56,965 nucleotides of DNA from Lachnospiraceae bacterium (GTDB lineage: Bacteria > Bacillota > Clostridia > Lachnospirales > Lachnospiraceae), in NCBI GenBank assembly GCA_910575475.1, contig CAJTGD010000037.1:1-56965 (forward strand), read 5' to 3'. Below, in pieces: positions 32,782 to 40,874 of this stretch. The translations under genes were made by a program, and so were the position numbers. Below the pieces are notes generated by a model, which saw only the letters and a program-made list of their open reading frames with translations, was not told the DNA's origin and did not search any database. Position 1 is the stretch's first letter. Every line of letters starts with the position of its first letter.

Positions 32782-33489
32782 ATGGACGGAAAGATTCTGA
32801 TCGTGGATGATGAGAAAGAGATTGCGGATTTAATTGAGGTCTGCCTTCAGAATGACGGATATACGGTCTGGAAATGCTACAATGGGATCGAGGCTCTGAA
32901 ATATGTCGAGACTGTGCCGTTTGATCTGGCAATCTTGGACGTGATGCTGCCGGACATTGACGGATTCCGGATCTGCCAGAAAATCCGGGAGAAGCATTTT
33001 TACCCCATCATCATGCTGACGGCCCGTGGGGAGGATATGGACAAGATCATGGGGCTGACCATTGGGGCGGATGACTATATTACCAAGCCCTTTAATCCGC
33101 TGGAGGTGGTGGCGAGAGTCAAGACACAGCTCCGCCGGTATGTGCAGTATAACCATGGCGGCAATTCGGGGGAAGAAGCCGCTCATCTGACGGAAGAATA
33201 TGATATTCGGGGGCTGACGATCAATAAAAATACCCACAAGTGCATGCTTTACGGAAAAGAGATCGCATTGACGCCCATGGAATTTTCCATTCTCTGGTAT
33301 CTGTGCGAGCACAGGGGGAGCGTGATCTCCTCAGAGGAACTGTTTGAGAATGTCTGGGGCGAAAAGTATATTGACAATAACAATACCGTGATGGCACATA
33401 TCGGGAGGCTGCGGGAAAAACTGAAGGAGCCTGCGAGACATCCGAAATTTGTAAAAACAGTGTGGGGAGTGGGGTATACGGTTGAATAG
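32782..33489 (+). CDS. vanR: Response regulator of the VanR type
   Basis: This 235-residue OmpR-family regulator controls the cell-wall genes downstream. The receiver domain has the acidic pair in VDDEKE (about 8-13), the phosphorylated aspartate in AILDVMLPDIDG (Asp53 or close), the Thr in MLTARG and the Lys in ITKPFNPLEV. The C-terminal winged-helix DNA-binding domain (about 140-235) includes LTPMEFSILWYLCEHRG and ends KTVWGVGYTVE. The assignment to VanR rests on the following vanS, vanG, vanXY and vanT genes. The stop overlaps the start of vanS by eight bases. Confidence 0.93.
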   Translation: MDGKILIVDDEKEIADLIEVCLQNDGYTVWKCYNGIEALKYVETVPFDLAILDVMLPDIDGFRICQKIREKHFYPIIMLTARGEDMDKIMGLTIGADDYITKPFNPLEVVARVKTQLRRYVQYNHGGNSGEEAAHLTEEYDIRGLTINKNTHKCMLYGKEIALTPMEFSILWYLCEHRGSVISSEELFENVWGEKYIDNNNTVMAHIGRLREKLKEPARHPKFVKTVWGVGYTVE

Positions 33490-34651
33490 GAAAAAAGGGA
33501 AGCAGCAAAAAAATAAAAAAGAAAGATACCAACACGATGGTCGCTACAGGCAGTTGCGGACTACGCTGTTTCTGCGCACGATCCTGCTTTTGATAACAGA
33601 TGCGGTTCTGCTTTTTATTTTCAGCGATCTTTTTTTGTTTGGACGGTTCGCGAACTTTATGGTCGGGATTCTGAACCGTTTTATTTACCACGATTATGAT
33701 CGGGCACTGGAGGCCTATCAGCTGATCTTCAGGAACCGCCTGGAATGGTTTTGGCTCATGGGACTGTTTGCTGTGTTTCTGGTCAGCATGTGGATCTATT
33801 TAAGGAATTTTACGAAATATTTTTACGAGATCAACCGGGGCATTGACGCCCTGATCGAGGAAAATCCGGGGGAAGTCATCCTGTCTCCGGAGCTGTCTCT
33901 GACGGAGCGGAAGATCAATCATATCCGGCACACGCTGGAACAGCGCAAGTCAGAGGCGGCGGTTGCGGAGCAGCGGAAAAATGATCTGGTGGTCTATCTG
34001 GCCCATGATCTGAAAACGCCGCTGACCTCTGTGATCGGATACCTGACTCTTCTGCGGGATGAAAGGCAGATATCCGAGGAACTGCGGGAAAAGTATCTGT
34101 CCATTTCCCTGGAAAAGGCGGAGCGCCTGGAGGACCTGATCAATGAGTTCTTTGAGATCACTCGGTTCAGTCTTTCCAGTATTACATTGGAATACAGCAA
34201 TGTGAACCTGACCCGCCTTCTGGAACAGCTGACTTATGAATTTCAGCCCATGCTGTCGGAGAAAAATCTGACGTGCAGCCTGGAGATGGAACGGGATATG
34301 ACGCTGAGATGCGATGTCAATCAGATGCAGCGCGTCCTGGACAACCTTTTGAGAAATGCGGTCAACTACAGCTTTGAGGGCGGCACGATCCGGATAGGCG
34401 CTGCGCGGGAAGGGGATGATATGAAGATCCGGTTTTCCAACCGGGGTAATACGATCCCGAAGGAAAAGCTGGAGAGGATCTTCGAGCAGTTCTACCGGCT
34501 TGATTCCGCGCGGAGTTCCCGAAGCGGCGGCGCCGGTCTGGGACTTGCCATTGCAAAGGAGATCGTGGAGCTGCACCAGGGGACGATCACGGCCAGGAGC
34601 GAGGACGAGAGGATTGAATTTGAAGTGACGCTTCCATGCGGTAAAATCTGA
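33482..34651 (+). CDS. vanS: Sensor histidine kinase of the VanS type
   Basis: This 389-residue membrane kinase should phosphorylate VanR. Two membrane segments (about 33-55 and 85-107) enclose a short outer loop of about 25 residues. A HAMP-like linker follows. The phosphorylated histidine lies in YLAHDLKTPLTSVIGYL near residue 180. The ATPase domain carries the N-box LLRNAVNYS, a G1 box reduced to FSNRGNTIP, and the G2 box GGAGLGLAIAKEIVE near 350. The TTG start is the only usable start before residue 60, with GGGGAGTGGGG upstream, and it overlaps vanR. VanS-type kinases respond to glycopeptides or cell-wall damage; the inducer here is unknown. Confidence 0.92.
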   Translation: MNRKKGKQQKNKKERYQHDGRYRQLRTTLFLRTILLLITDAVLLFIFSDLFLFGRFANFMVGILNRFIYHDYDRALEAYQLIFRNRLEWFWLMGLFAVFLVSMWIYLRNFTKYFYEINRGIDALIEENPGEVILSPELSLTERKINHIRHTLEQRKSEAAVAEQRKNDLVVYLAHDLKTPLTSVIGYLTLLRDERQISEELREKYLSISLEKAERLEDLINEFFEITRFSLSSITLEYSNVNLTRLLEQLTYEFQPMLSEKNLTCSLEMERDMTLRCDVNQMQRVLDNLLRNAVNYSFEGGTIRIGAAREGDDMKIRFSNRGNTIPKEKLERIFEQFYRLDSARSSRSGGAGLGLAIAKEIVELHQGTITARSEDERIEFEVTLPCGKI

Positions 34652-34747
34652 ATGCCGATGTATGAGGAGCGGGCAGGCGTTCCATATCTAAACTGACAGG
34701 ATGCAAATGGAAGTTTCGTTTTGGTGTTTCTGCCTGTTAAGAAAATC

Positions 34748-34787
34748 GTAAGAATTTACGTATGAAAAAGTAGGAAAACCTTAGGAA
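34748..34787 (+). promoter_or_regulatory. Array of heptamer direct repeats, probable VanR binding site
   Basis: GTAAGAA (34748), GTATGAA (34760), GTAGGAA (34770) and TTAGGAA (34781) are spaced 12, 10 and 11 bases apart, one helical turn each. OmpR-family regulators commonly bind such arrays. It ends about 30 bases before the vanG -10 box. Confidence 0.65.
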
Positions 34788-34795
34788 TAAACATA

Positions 34796-34852
34796 AAAAC
34801 AGCAATCTTTATTTTGATACAATTCTTGTGTCAGAACAAAGATTGCTGTTTT
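34796..34852. terminator. Hairpin between vanS and vanG enclosing the vanG -10 box
   Basis: AAAACAGCAATCTTT (34796-34810) pairs perfectly with AAAGATTGCTGTTTT (34838-34852), followed by T-rich sequence. It should end the vanRS transcript. Its 27-base loop contains TACAAT (34818-34823). Confidence 0.75.
34818..34823 (+). promoter_or_regulatory. -10 box of the vanG-vanXY-vanT promoter
   Basis: TACAAT sits 17 bases after AAAAAC, which is not a recognisable -35 box. A missing -35 together with the upstream heptamer array fits an activator-dependent promoter. The start would be near 34830, giving a leader of about 190 nt. Confidence 0.6.
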
Positions 34853-34915
34853 TATATTGAGGGCACAGCATTAAGGAACTGTCTCAAAATAATATGTATA
34901 TCTTGCGACAGCTCC

Positions 34916-34976
34916 AAAGAAAACCCGCCGCTTCGCGGCTGCGGCCGGCATAATACATACGGCAGTTTTCTTCTTT
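34916..34976 (+). promoter_or_regulatory. Possible attenuator in the vanG leader
   Basis: AAGAAAAC and GCC (34917-34929) pair with GGC-A-GTTTTCTT (34961-34972), followed by CTTT. Inside, GCCGC-TTC-GCGGC (34927-34939) is a competing hairpin sharing the GCC. The two cannot form fully at once, as in attenuators. Confidence 0.4.
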
Positions 34977-35020
34977 GCAGACTTTGGCACTGACGGAATC
35001 ATCACAGAAGGAGAATCAAC

Positions 35021-36064
35021 ATGGATAAGAAAAGAATCGCAGTTATTTTTGGAGGATGCTCAACAGAATATGAGGTGTCGCTGCAGTCTGCGTGTTCGGT
35101 GCTGGCGAACCTGGATCTGGAAAAATATGAGGTGATCCGGATCGGAATCACCAGGCAGGGAGACTGGTATCGGTACGAGGGAGAGCTGGAACGGATCCAG
35201 AAGGATACCTGGCATGAAGATGCGGCTCATCTCATCCCTGCGGCAGTTTCTCAGGACCGGACCAAATCCGCCTTGATCGAGCTGCGGCCGGAGGGAAACC
35301 GGATGGTCCGCCTGGACCTGGCATTTCCTGTGCTGCACGGAAAAAACGGGGAGGACGGCACGGTGCAGGGGCTGTTTGCGCTCTCGGGCATTCCGGTTGC
35401 AGGCTGTGATACCTTATCCTCCGCGCTCTGCATGGACAAGGATCTGGCACACCGGGTTGTGGAGGCGGCGGGGATCGCAGTTCCGGGCTCGGTGACCGTT
35501 GATCGGCGGGAGATGGAAAAGCTGGGAAAAAAGACGAAAAACCTGAGGTATCCTCTTTTTATCAAACCGGCCAGGGCGGGATCCTCCTTCGGGATCTCGA
35601 AGATCTATGAGGAAAGAGAATTGGAACCGGCGGTCAGGCTGGCTCTGGAGCATGACGACAAGGCCGTGATCGAAGAAAATATCGATGGCTTTGAGGTAGG
35701 CTGCGCGGTGCTGGGAACAGAGGAGCTGCTCGTGGGAAGAGTGGACGAGATCGAACTGGCAGACGGATTTTTCGACTATACGGAAAAATATACGCTAAAG
35801 ACCTCCAGAATCCATATGCCGGCCAGGGTGGATGAAGACACGGAAAGGCGGATTCAGGAAACGGCAAAAACCATTTACAGGGCGCTGGGCTGCTCCGGAT
35901 TTGCCAGAGTGGATATGTTCATAAATACGGCAGGGGAGATCGTTTTCAACGAAGTGAATACCATTCCCGGATTCACCTCCCACAGCCGTTACCCAAATAT
36001 GATGAAAGGAATCGGCCTGAACTTTGGAGAACTTTTGGACAGGCTGCTGGGATTGTACCTATGA
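35021..36064 (+). CDS. vanG: D-alanine--D-serine ligase, VanG type
   Basis: This 347-residue ATP-grasp ligase is expected to make D-Ala-D-Ser in place of D-Ala-D-Ala, which lowers vancomycin affinity for the cell-wall precursor. ATP-grasp landmarks are present: VIFGGCSTEYEVS (about 8-20), HGKNGEDGTVQGL (about 107), IKPARAGSSFGI (about 185) and FNEVNTIPGFT (about 310). The omega-loop region reads EKYTLKTSRIHMPA near 255, with EKY as in VanC, VanE and VanG ligases, unlike the KY of D-Ala-D-Lac enzymes. Together with vanXY and vanT this supports D-Ser specificity. It ends four bases inside vanXY. Confidence 0.92.
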   Translation: MDKKRIAVIFGGCSTEYEVSLQSACSVLANLDLEKYEVIRIGITRQGDWYRYEGELERIQKDTWHEDAAHLIPAAVSQDRTKSALIELRPEGNRMVRLDLAFPVLHGKNGEDGTVQGLFALSGIPVAGCDTLSSALCMDKDLAHRVVEAAGIAVPGSVTVDRREMEKLGKKTKNLRYPLFIKPARAGSSFGISKIYEERELEPAVRLALEHDDKAVIEENIDGFEVGCAVLGTEELLVGRVDEIELADGFFDYTEKYTLKTSRIHMPARVDEDTERRIQETAKTIYRALGCSGFARVDMFINTAGEIVFNEVNTIPGFTSHSRYPNMMKGIGLNFGELLDRLLGLYL

Positions 36065-36873
36065 TGAAGCTGAAATTATCGGATGAAAAAATATATCAGG
36101 GAAGCCTGCTTCTGGTCAATGCGGATCATCCCTTGCGGGAAAACGGGGAGGAGAGGCTTCTGCCCGTGAACGTACAATATCCGGACATCCTTCTGATGCG
36201 GGAGGCGGTGTATATCCTCCACCTGATCTTTGACAAGCTCCATTGCCGGGACAGCATCGTCCCGGTGAGCGGATACCGTTCCGCAGAGGAACAGACTGAG
36301 ATTTTTCAATCCTCCCTGCGGGAGAACGGAGAGGAATACACCCGAAAATATGTGGCGGTTCCCAACCACAGCGAACATCAGACCGGCTTGGCGATTGATC
36401 TTGGCTTAAAGCAGGAGGTCATTGATTTTATCTGTCCGGAATTTCCTTATGAGGGAATCTGTGACAGATTCCGAAGAACTGCTCCGGCGTACGGCTTTGT
36501 AGAGCGCTATCCGAAGGGGAAGGAAGAGATCACGGGAATCGGTCATGAGCCATGGCATTTCCGGTATGTGGGGTATCCACATTCCGAGATCATGAGTGAA
36601 TACGGACTGACGCTGGAGGAATATATGGCATGGATCAAACAATTCTCCTGGAAAAGCCCGCTGCGGTGGACAAAGGGCAGTCTGGTGACGGAGGTGTTTT
36701 ATACAGAGGCATTTCAAACAGGCACGACCGCGATCACACTGCCCGAGGATTCGCTCTACATGATATCCGGCAATAATGTGGACGGATTTATTGTGACCCG
36801 GCGATGTCAGCAGAGCGATGGGTTAACGATACCAGCTGGCATGACAGACAGATGGAGAAGAGACTATGAATGA
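36061..36873 (+). CDS. vanXY: D,D-dipeptidase / D,D-carboxypeptidase VanXY
   Basis: This 270-residue zinc peptidase removes normal D-Ala-D-Ala precursors so that only the modified ones reach the wall. The zinc and catalytic residues of the VanX/VanY family are all visible: SGYRSAEEQ (about 80), the zinc motif HSEHQTGLAIDLG (about 103-115), and the catalytic glutamate and third ligand in GIGHEPWHFRYVG (about 160). No signal peptide or membrane anchor is seen, which fits cytoplasmic VanXY and not membrane-bound VanY. A C-terminal extension of about 60 residues beyond the catalytic core may be family-specific. It overlaps vanG by four bases and vanT by eight. Confidence 0.92.
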   Translation: MMKLKLSDEKIYQGSLLLVNADHPLRENGEERLLPVNVQYPDILLMREAVYILHLIFDKLHCRDSIVPVSGYRSAEEQTEIFQSSLRENGEEYTRKYVAVPNHSEHQTGLAIDLGLKQEVIDFICPEFPYEGICDRFRRTAPAYGFVERYPKGKEEITGIGHEPWHFRYVGYPHSEIMSEYGLTLEEYMAWIKQFSWKSPLRWTKGSLVTEVFYTEAFQTGTTAITLPEDSLYMISGNNVDGFIVTRRCQQSDGLTIPAGMTDRWRRDYE

Positions 36874-39031
36874 CAGAACAGCTTATACAGGAATCGATGA
36901 ATTCAGGCTTGCGGCGGCGCTGCTGGTGATCACGATCCACACTTCCCCGCTGGCCTCCTGCAGCGAAACGGGCGACTTTTTCCTGACTCGGGTCATAGCC
37001 CGCGTGGCAGTGCCTTTTTTTCTGATGGCATCGGGATTTTTCCTGATCTCTCAATACGCCCGTGATGCCGGGAGGCTATGGGCATTTCTCAAAAAAACGG
37101 CAGTCCTCTATGGAATCTCGATTGCGGTCTATTTGCCTCTGAATCTGTACAACGGATACTTTTCCGGGAAGCATTTTCTGCCGGAGCTGATCAAGGACCT
37201 GGTCTTCGACGGGACCATGTATCATCTCTGGTATCTTCCGGCCTCTATGCTCGGCGCAGGGATCGCGTGGTATGCGGTAAGGAGGCTGGGGTTCAAAAAA
37301 GCGCTGATCGTCACCCTGGGCCTTTATGCCGCGGGACTGTTGGGAGACAGCTATTACGGGATCGCGGAAAAACTTCCGATTCTCTCGGTATTTTATCAAA
37401 ATCTCTTCGAGATCACAGACTATACGAGAAACGGTATTTTCTTCGCGCCGGTGTTTTTGGTGATGGGAGGAATGGCGGCGGAGGAAGCGGCCAGAGGGGA
37501 GAGCTTATCTCTACGGATCTGCGGGGCAGGCCTGGGCGTTTCCTTCCTGCTGATGTCGTGCGAAGGACTGCTGCTCCGCGAGCTTGGCATCCAGCGTCAC
37601 GACAGTATGTATCTGTTTTTGCTGCCCTGTATGTATTTTCTGTTTCGTCTGCTTCTGTTCCGGCGGGGAAGCCGGAAGGAAAGGATCCGGACCTGGGCGC
37701 TTCTGATCTATATCATCCACCCCATGATGATCGTAGGAGTCCGGCTCCTGGCGAAGCTGACCGGACTGGAAAGCCTGCTGATCCAAAACAGCCTGGTGCA
37801 TTTTCTGGCAGTCAGCGTCCTTTCCGTGGGATGCAGCATATTGGCCGCGGAAGGTTACGGCGTCCTGTATGGAAAAAAGAAACGCGGGGGAAGGCATTCT
37901 GCCGCACAGGGGAAGGACCGTGCATGGATCGAATTGGATCTGGACAATCTGCGGCACAATGTAAACGAATTCAGAAATGCCATGCAGCCGGGGTGTGAGC
38001 TGATGGCGGTCATGAAGGCGGAGGCCTATGGTCATGGCATGTATGAGGCTGCGGTCTGCGTCAGCCGGATGGGGGTGAACGCCTTTGCGGTGGCCTCTGT
38101 TGAGGAAGGGATCCGGCTGCGCCGCTTCGGCATTTCCGGGGAAATCCTGATCTTGGGGTATACAGATCCGGAAAGGGCGAAGGAGCTCCGCAGATATGAC
38201 CTGACGCAGACCCTCATCGACTATCCCTATGCCCGGCTTTTGAACCAGCAGCAAAGGGCTGTAAAGGTGCATGTGAAGGTGGATACGGGGATGCACCGGC
38301 TGGGCTTCGGCAAGGGAGAGGCGGACAGGATCGCCCATGTGTTTTCCATGAAACATCTGAAGGTCTGCGGGATCTATACCCATCTCTGTGCGGCTGACAG
38401 TCTGGAAGCAGAGGATGTCCGGTTTACGAAGCAGCAGATCGGAAGCTTTTATGGGCTGCTGGAAAAGCTGAAGGAAAGGGGTATTGCCATTCCGAAGGTG
38501 CATATCCAGAGCAGCTACGGGTTTTTGAATTATCCGGAGCTTCCCTGTGACTATGTGCGGGCCGGGATTGCCCTGTACGGGGTATTGAGCGCTCCCGGCG
38601 ACCGGACCAGGCTGGAATTGGACCTGCGGCCGGTGCTTTCCCTGAAATCCAAAGTGGTTCTGATCCGGAAGATCCGAAGGGGCGAAAGTGTGGGCTATGG
38701 CAGGGCATTTACCGCAGAACGGGACAGCCGGATCGCAGTGCTTCCGCTGGGCTACGGAGACGGACTGCCCCGGAATCTCTCCTGCGGCCGGACTCAGGCG
38801 GTGATCCGTGGACAAAGGGTGCCGGTGATCGGCCGGATCTGCATGGACCAGCTGATGGTTGACATTACCGATGCGCAGGGGATCTTTGTGGGAGATATGG
38901 CTGCGTTCATCGGTTGGGACGGCAGTCTGGAGGCGGTGGCCCCGGACCTGGCAGAGCAGAGCGGAACCATCACAAACGAGCTGCTGAGCCGGCTGGGAGG
39001 AAGGCTTACGCGGACGGAGGCCGGGATGTAG
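36866..39031 (+). CDS. vanT: Membrane-bound serine racemase VanT
   Basis: This 721-residue fusion supplies D-serine. The first 335 residues are an acyltransferase-3-like membrane domain with about ten helices (start GIDEFRLAAALLVITIHTSP), thought to take up L-serine. The rest is a PLP-dependent alanine racemase-type domain: the cofactor lysine is Lys384 in AVMKAEAYGHG, and further landmarks are VKVDTGMHRLGF (about 470), SVGYGRAF and GRICMDQLMVDI (about 660). The full VanT layout is kept and no frameshift is visible. It overlaps vanXY by eight bases, so the three genes are translationally coupled. Confidence 0.94.
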   Translation: MNDRTAYTGIDEFRLAAALLVITIHTSPLASCSETGDFFLTRVIARVAVPFFLMASGFFLISQYARDAGRLWAFLKKTAVLYGISIAVYLPLNLYNGYFSGKHFLPELIKDLVFDGTMYHLWYLPASMLGAGIAWYAVRRLGFKKALIVTLGLYAAGLLGDSYYGIAEKLPILSVFYQNLFEITDYTRNGIFFAPVFLVMGGMAAEEAARGESLSLRICGAGLGVSFLLMSCEGLLLRELGIQRHDSMYLFLLPCMYFLFRLLLFRRGSRKERIRTWALLIYIIHPMMIVGVRLLAKLTGLESLLIQNSLVHFLAVSVLSVGCSILAAEGYGVLYGKKKRGGRHSAAQGKDRAWIELDLDNLRHNVNEFRNAMQPGCELMAVMKAEAYGHGMYEAAVCVSRMGVNAFAVASVEEGIRLRRFGISGEILILGYTDPERAKELRRYDLTQTLIDYPYARLLNQQQRAVKVHVKVDTGMHRLGFGKGEADRIAHVFSMKHLKVCGIYTHLCAADSLEAEDVRFTKQQIGSFYGLLEKLKERGIAIPKVHIQSSYGFLNYPELPCDYVRAGIALYGVLSAPGDRTRLELDLRPVLSLKSKVVLIRKIRRGESVGYGRAFTAERDSRIAVLPLGYGDGLPRNLSCGRTQAVIRGQRVPVIGRICMDQLMVDITDAQGIFVGDMAAFIGWDGSLEAVAPDLAEQSGTITNELLSRLGGRLTRTEAGM

Positions 39032-39038
39032 GGCAGGT

Positions 39039-40430
39039 TCAGGACGTACACTTTTTTAGGTTTCTTATGTTGAGGCAGATGATCCAGACGGACAGCAGGG
39101 TGGCCGCAAGCTGGCTGACGAGGAGGCCCCAGAGGTAACCCTGGATCCCGAACCTGGGGATGGCACAGAACACCCCGGCGATCCGGATCAGAAGGCTGAA
39201 CGTGTTGACGAACAGCGTGCTGCTTGTTTTTCCGAGCCCGTTGATGATGCTGGAAAGGGCGCTGTTGGTGTAAAGGAAAGGACAGATCCAGGCCAGGGTG
39301 AGAATGAATTTTCCGGCGGTCCGGCTGCCGAACAGGGTGACCCCGACCCAGGAGCCGAACAGCAGGAAGACGAGGCAGCAGAACAGTCCCAGGGTAAAGC
39401 AGGCGCCTGTTACCTTCTTGATGATATCCAGCATTTCATGGCGGTCATCGGCGGCCTGGATCTCGGCCACGGTGGGCATCAGCATGATGGAAATGGAGCT
39501 GGTGACGGCGGAAGGAAATAAAATGCAGGGCAGAGCCATTCCGTTTAATACGCCGTAAAGGCTTAAGGCTTCGGAGGTGCCCAGTCCGAAGCGCTGCAGG
39601 CGGCCGGGAATGGAGATGGCTTCAATGCTCTGCAGCAGATTGATCAGGACCCGGTTGGCGGTCAGCGGGACGGAAAGGGGAAGCAGCTCTTTCAGATTCC
39701 GGCAGAAGATCCCTGCGGTCATGGAAGGGAACGCCCGTTTTGCAGGAAGATTAGGAGAAGCGCGCCGGTGCAGCACCCGGAGGACGCTGCGGCCTTTCAG
39801 GAAGCCGGGCAGGATGCTGGTGGTGTAGAGGGCGGAAAAAAATTCTCCGATCACAAGCCCGCAGACGGCGATGGTGATGGGAGCCTTTCCCTGGTCCTGG
39901 ATCAGAAGCCGGTACAGCAGCCAGACTCCGGCTATGCGGGTGGTCTGTTCCACCAGCTGGGCCGCCGCCGGAACGGAGGTCTGCTTGAGCCCGTAGCAGT
40001 ACCCGCAGATGCAGCTATGTATGGCGGAACAGGGAACCGTATAAGAAAGAATAGTAAGCAGAGGGATGCAGCGTTCATCGCCCAGGATCGTGGCGGCGAT
40101 GAATGCTGCGTTTTTCTGCATGGCCACCATGCAGATACAGGCCAGAAAAAAGGAAAGGGAAAGCCCGGTCAGAAGGAACTCCCGCGCCTCCCGTTCCTTT
40201 CCCAAGGAGACCTTGCGGGCTACGGTCCGGGAGATGGCTGTCTCGATCCCGGCAGTGGTGAGGGAGTAGCAGAGCGCATAGACCGGAAAAATGAGCTGGT
40301 ACAGCCCTACGCCTTCCTCCCCGAAGGTGCGGCTTAAGAAAATGCGGTAAAAGAATCCCATGAACCGGCTCAAAAAACCGGTGATGGTCAGAATGATGGT
40401 CCCACGGATGATGGTTTGCTTTCTGGACAT
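39039..40430 (-). CDS. spoVB: Oligosaccharide flippase / SpoVB-like MATE-superfamily protein
   Basis: This 463-residue membrane protein has about 12-14 hydrophobic helices and the MVF/Wzx-type N-terminus RGTIILTITGFLSRFMGFFYRI given here by its start RGTIILT and FMGFFYRI. It fits the SpoVB/YtgP group, which moves lipid-linked peptidoglycan or polysaccharide precursors across the membrane; some members act in spore cortex formation. The start follows AAAAGGAG. Its stop lies only seven bases from the vanT stop with no terminator between, so the convergent transcripts must overlap. The link with the van genes may be positional only. Confidence 0.82.
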   Translation of the reverse strand: MSRKQTIIRGTIILTITGFLSRFMGFFYRIFLSRTFGEEGVGLYQLIFPVYALCYSLTTAGIETAISRTVARKVSLGKEREAREFLLTGLSLSFFLACICMVAMQKNAAFIAATILGDERCIPLLTILSYTVPCSAIHSCICGYCYGLKQTSVPAAAQLVEQTTRIAGVWLLYRLLIQDQGKAPITIAVCGLVIGEFFSALYTTSILPGFLKGRSVLRVLHRRASPNLPAKRAFPSMTAGIFCRNLKELLPLSVPLTANRVLINLLQSIEAISIPGRLQRFGLGTSEALSLYGVLNGMALPCILFPSAVTSSISIMLMPTVAEIQAADDRHEMLDIIKKVTGACFTLGLFCCLVFLLFGSWVGVTLFGSRTAGKFILTLAWICPFLYTNSALSSIINGLGKTSSTLFVNTFSLLIRIAGVFCAIPRFGIQGYLWGLLVSQLAATLLSVWIICLNIRNLKKCTS

Positions 40431-40464
40431 AGAAAACTCCTTTTGGTGAACCGTAACGGTCTTG

Positions 40465-40659
40465 GTTACTATTCACAGTCATTTCACTCACATGCGCAAA
40501 AACAGCCAGCAAAGCTGTCTGCCGATGCTGCGCATCTTAATTTTTTGCTTATGTGGGTGAACCGACTGATTCCAGTCAGATAAAAAATGTCAATCAGCTT
40601 CTTACAAGCTATGCTTGACGAATCTGACTGCCATTTTTTATCTGACTGTGAATAGTAAC
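40465..40659. mobile_element. MITE-like palindromic element upstream of iscR
   Basis: The element (195 bases) has 17-bp perfect terminal inverted repeats GTTACTATTCACAGTCA (40465-40481) and TGACTGTGAATAGTAAC (40643-40659). A second 17-bp pair, CAGTCAGATAAAAAATG (40573-40589) with its complement at 40632-40648, overlaps the right end. No coding capacity is seen. It lies between the divergent spoVB-like gene and iscR. The rest of this 444-base gap holds the iscR promoter and leader. Confidence 0.75.
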
Positions 40660-40689
40660 GGTTTTTTATAGCATATTCTTAAATTTGGC

Positions 40690-40718
40690 TTGACAGAACA
40701 TAAGACTGGTGTTATTCT
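40690..40718 (+). promoter_or_regulatory. Promoter of the iscR-nifS-iscU-mnmA cluster
   Basis: TTGACA (40690-40695), a 17-base spacer and TATTCT (40713-40718). Transcription should start near 40725, giving a leader of about 150 nt. Confidence 0.75.
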
Positions 40719-40748
40719 ACATTACGGAAAGATATCCTAGTATTTTCG

Positions 40749-40793
40749 TAGGGATTGAAATGCTAGGGATTGAAATACTGGGAATTACAGAAT
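40749..40793 (+). repeat. Tandem 15-base repeats in the iscR leader
   Basis: TAGGGATTGAAATGC (40749-40763) is followed directly by TAGGGATTGAAATAC (40764-40778) and a degenerate third copy. They start about 25 bases after the transcription start and could be a regulator site, perhaps for IscR itself. Confidence 0.5.
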
Positions 40794-40874
40794 CAGGCAG
40801 CGGTTCATCACAAAAGGGCTGCAGATCCGGCTTTTGGTTTGGGCTGCTGCATTTGGAAAGTTGAGGGCAGAAGG

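Noticed and set aside
37511..38815. Antisense ORF of 434 codons opposite vanT
   Set aside because: Low-complexity, Pro/His/Gln-rich translation typical of a shadow frame in a G/C-rich gene; no ribosome site and no family features.
40749..40793. The tandem 15-base repeats as a CRISPR array
   Set aside because: The copies are adjacent with no spacers, and no cas genes exist in the window.
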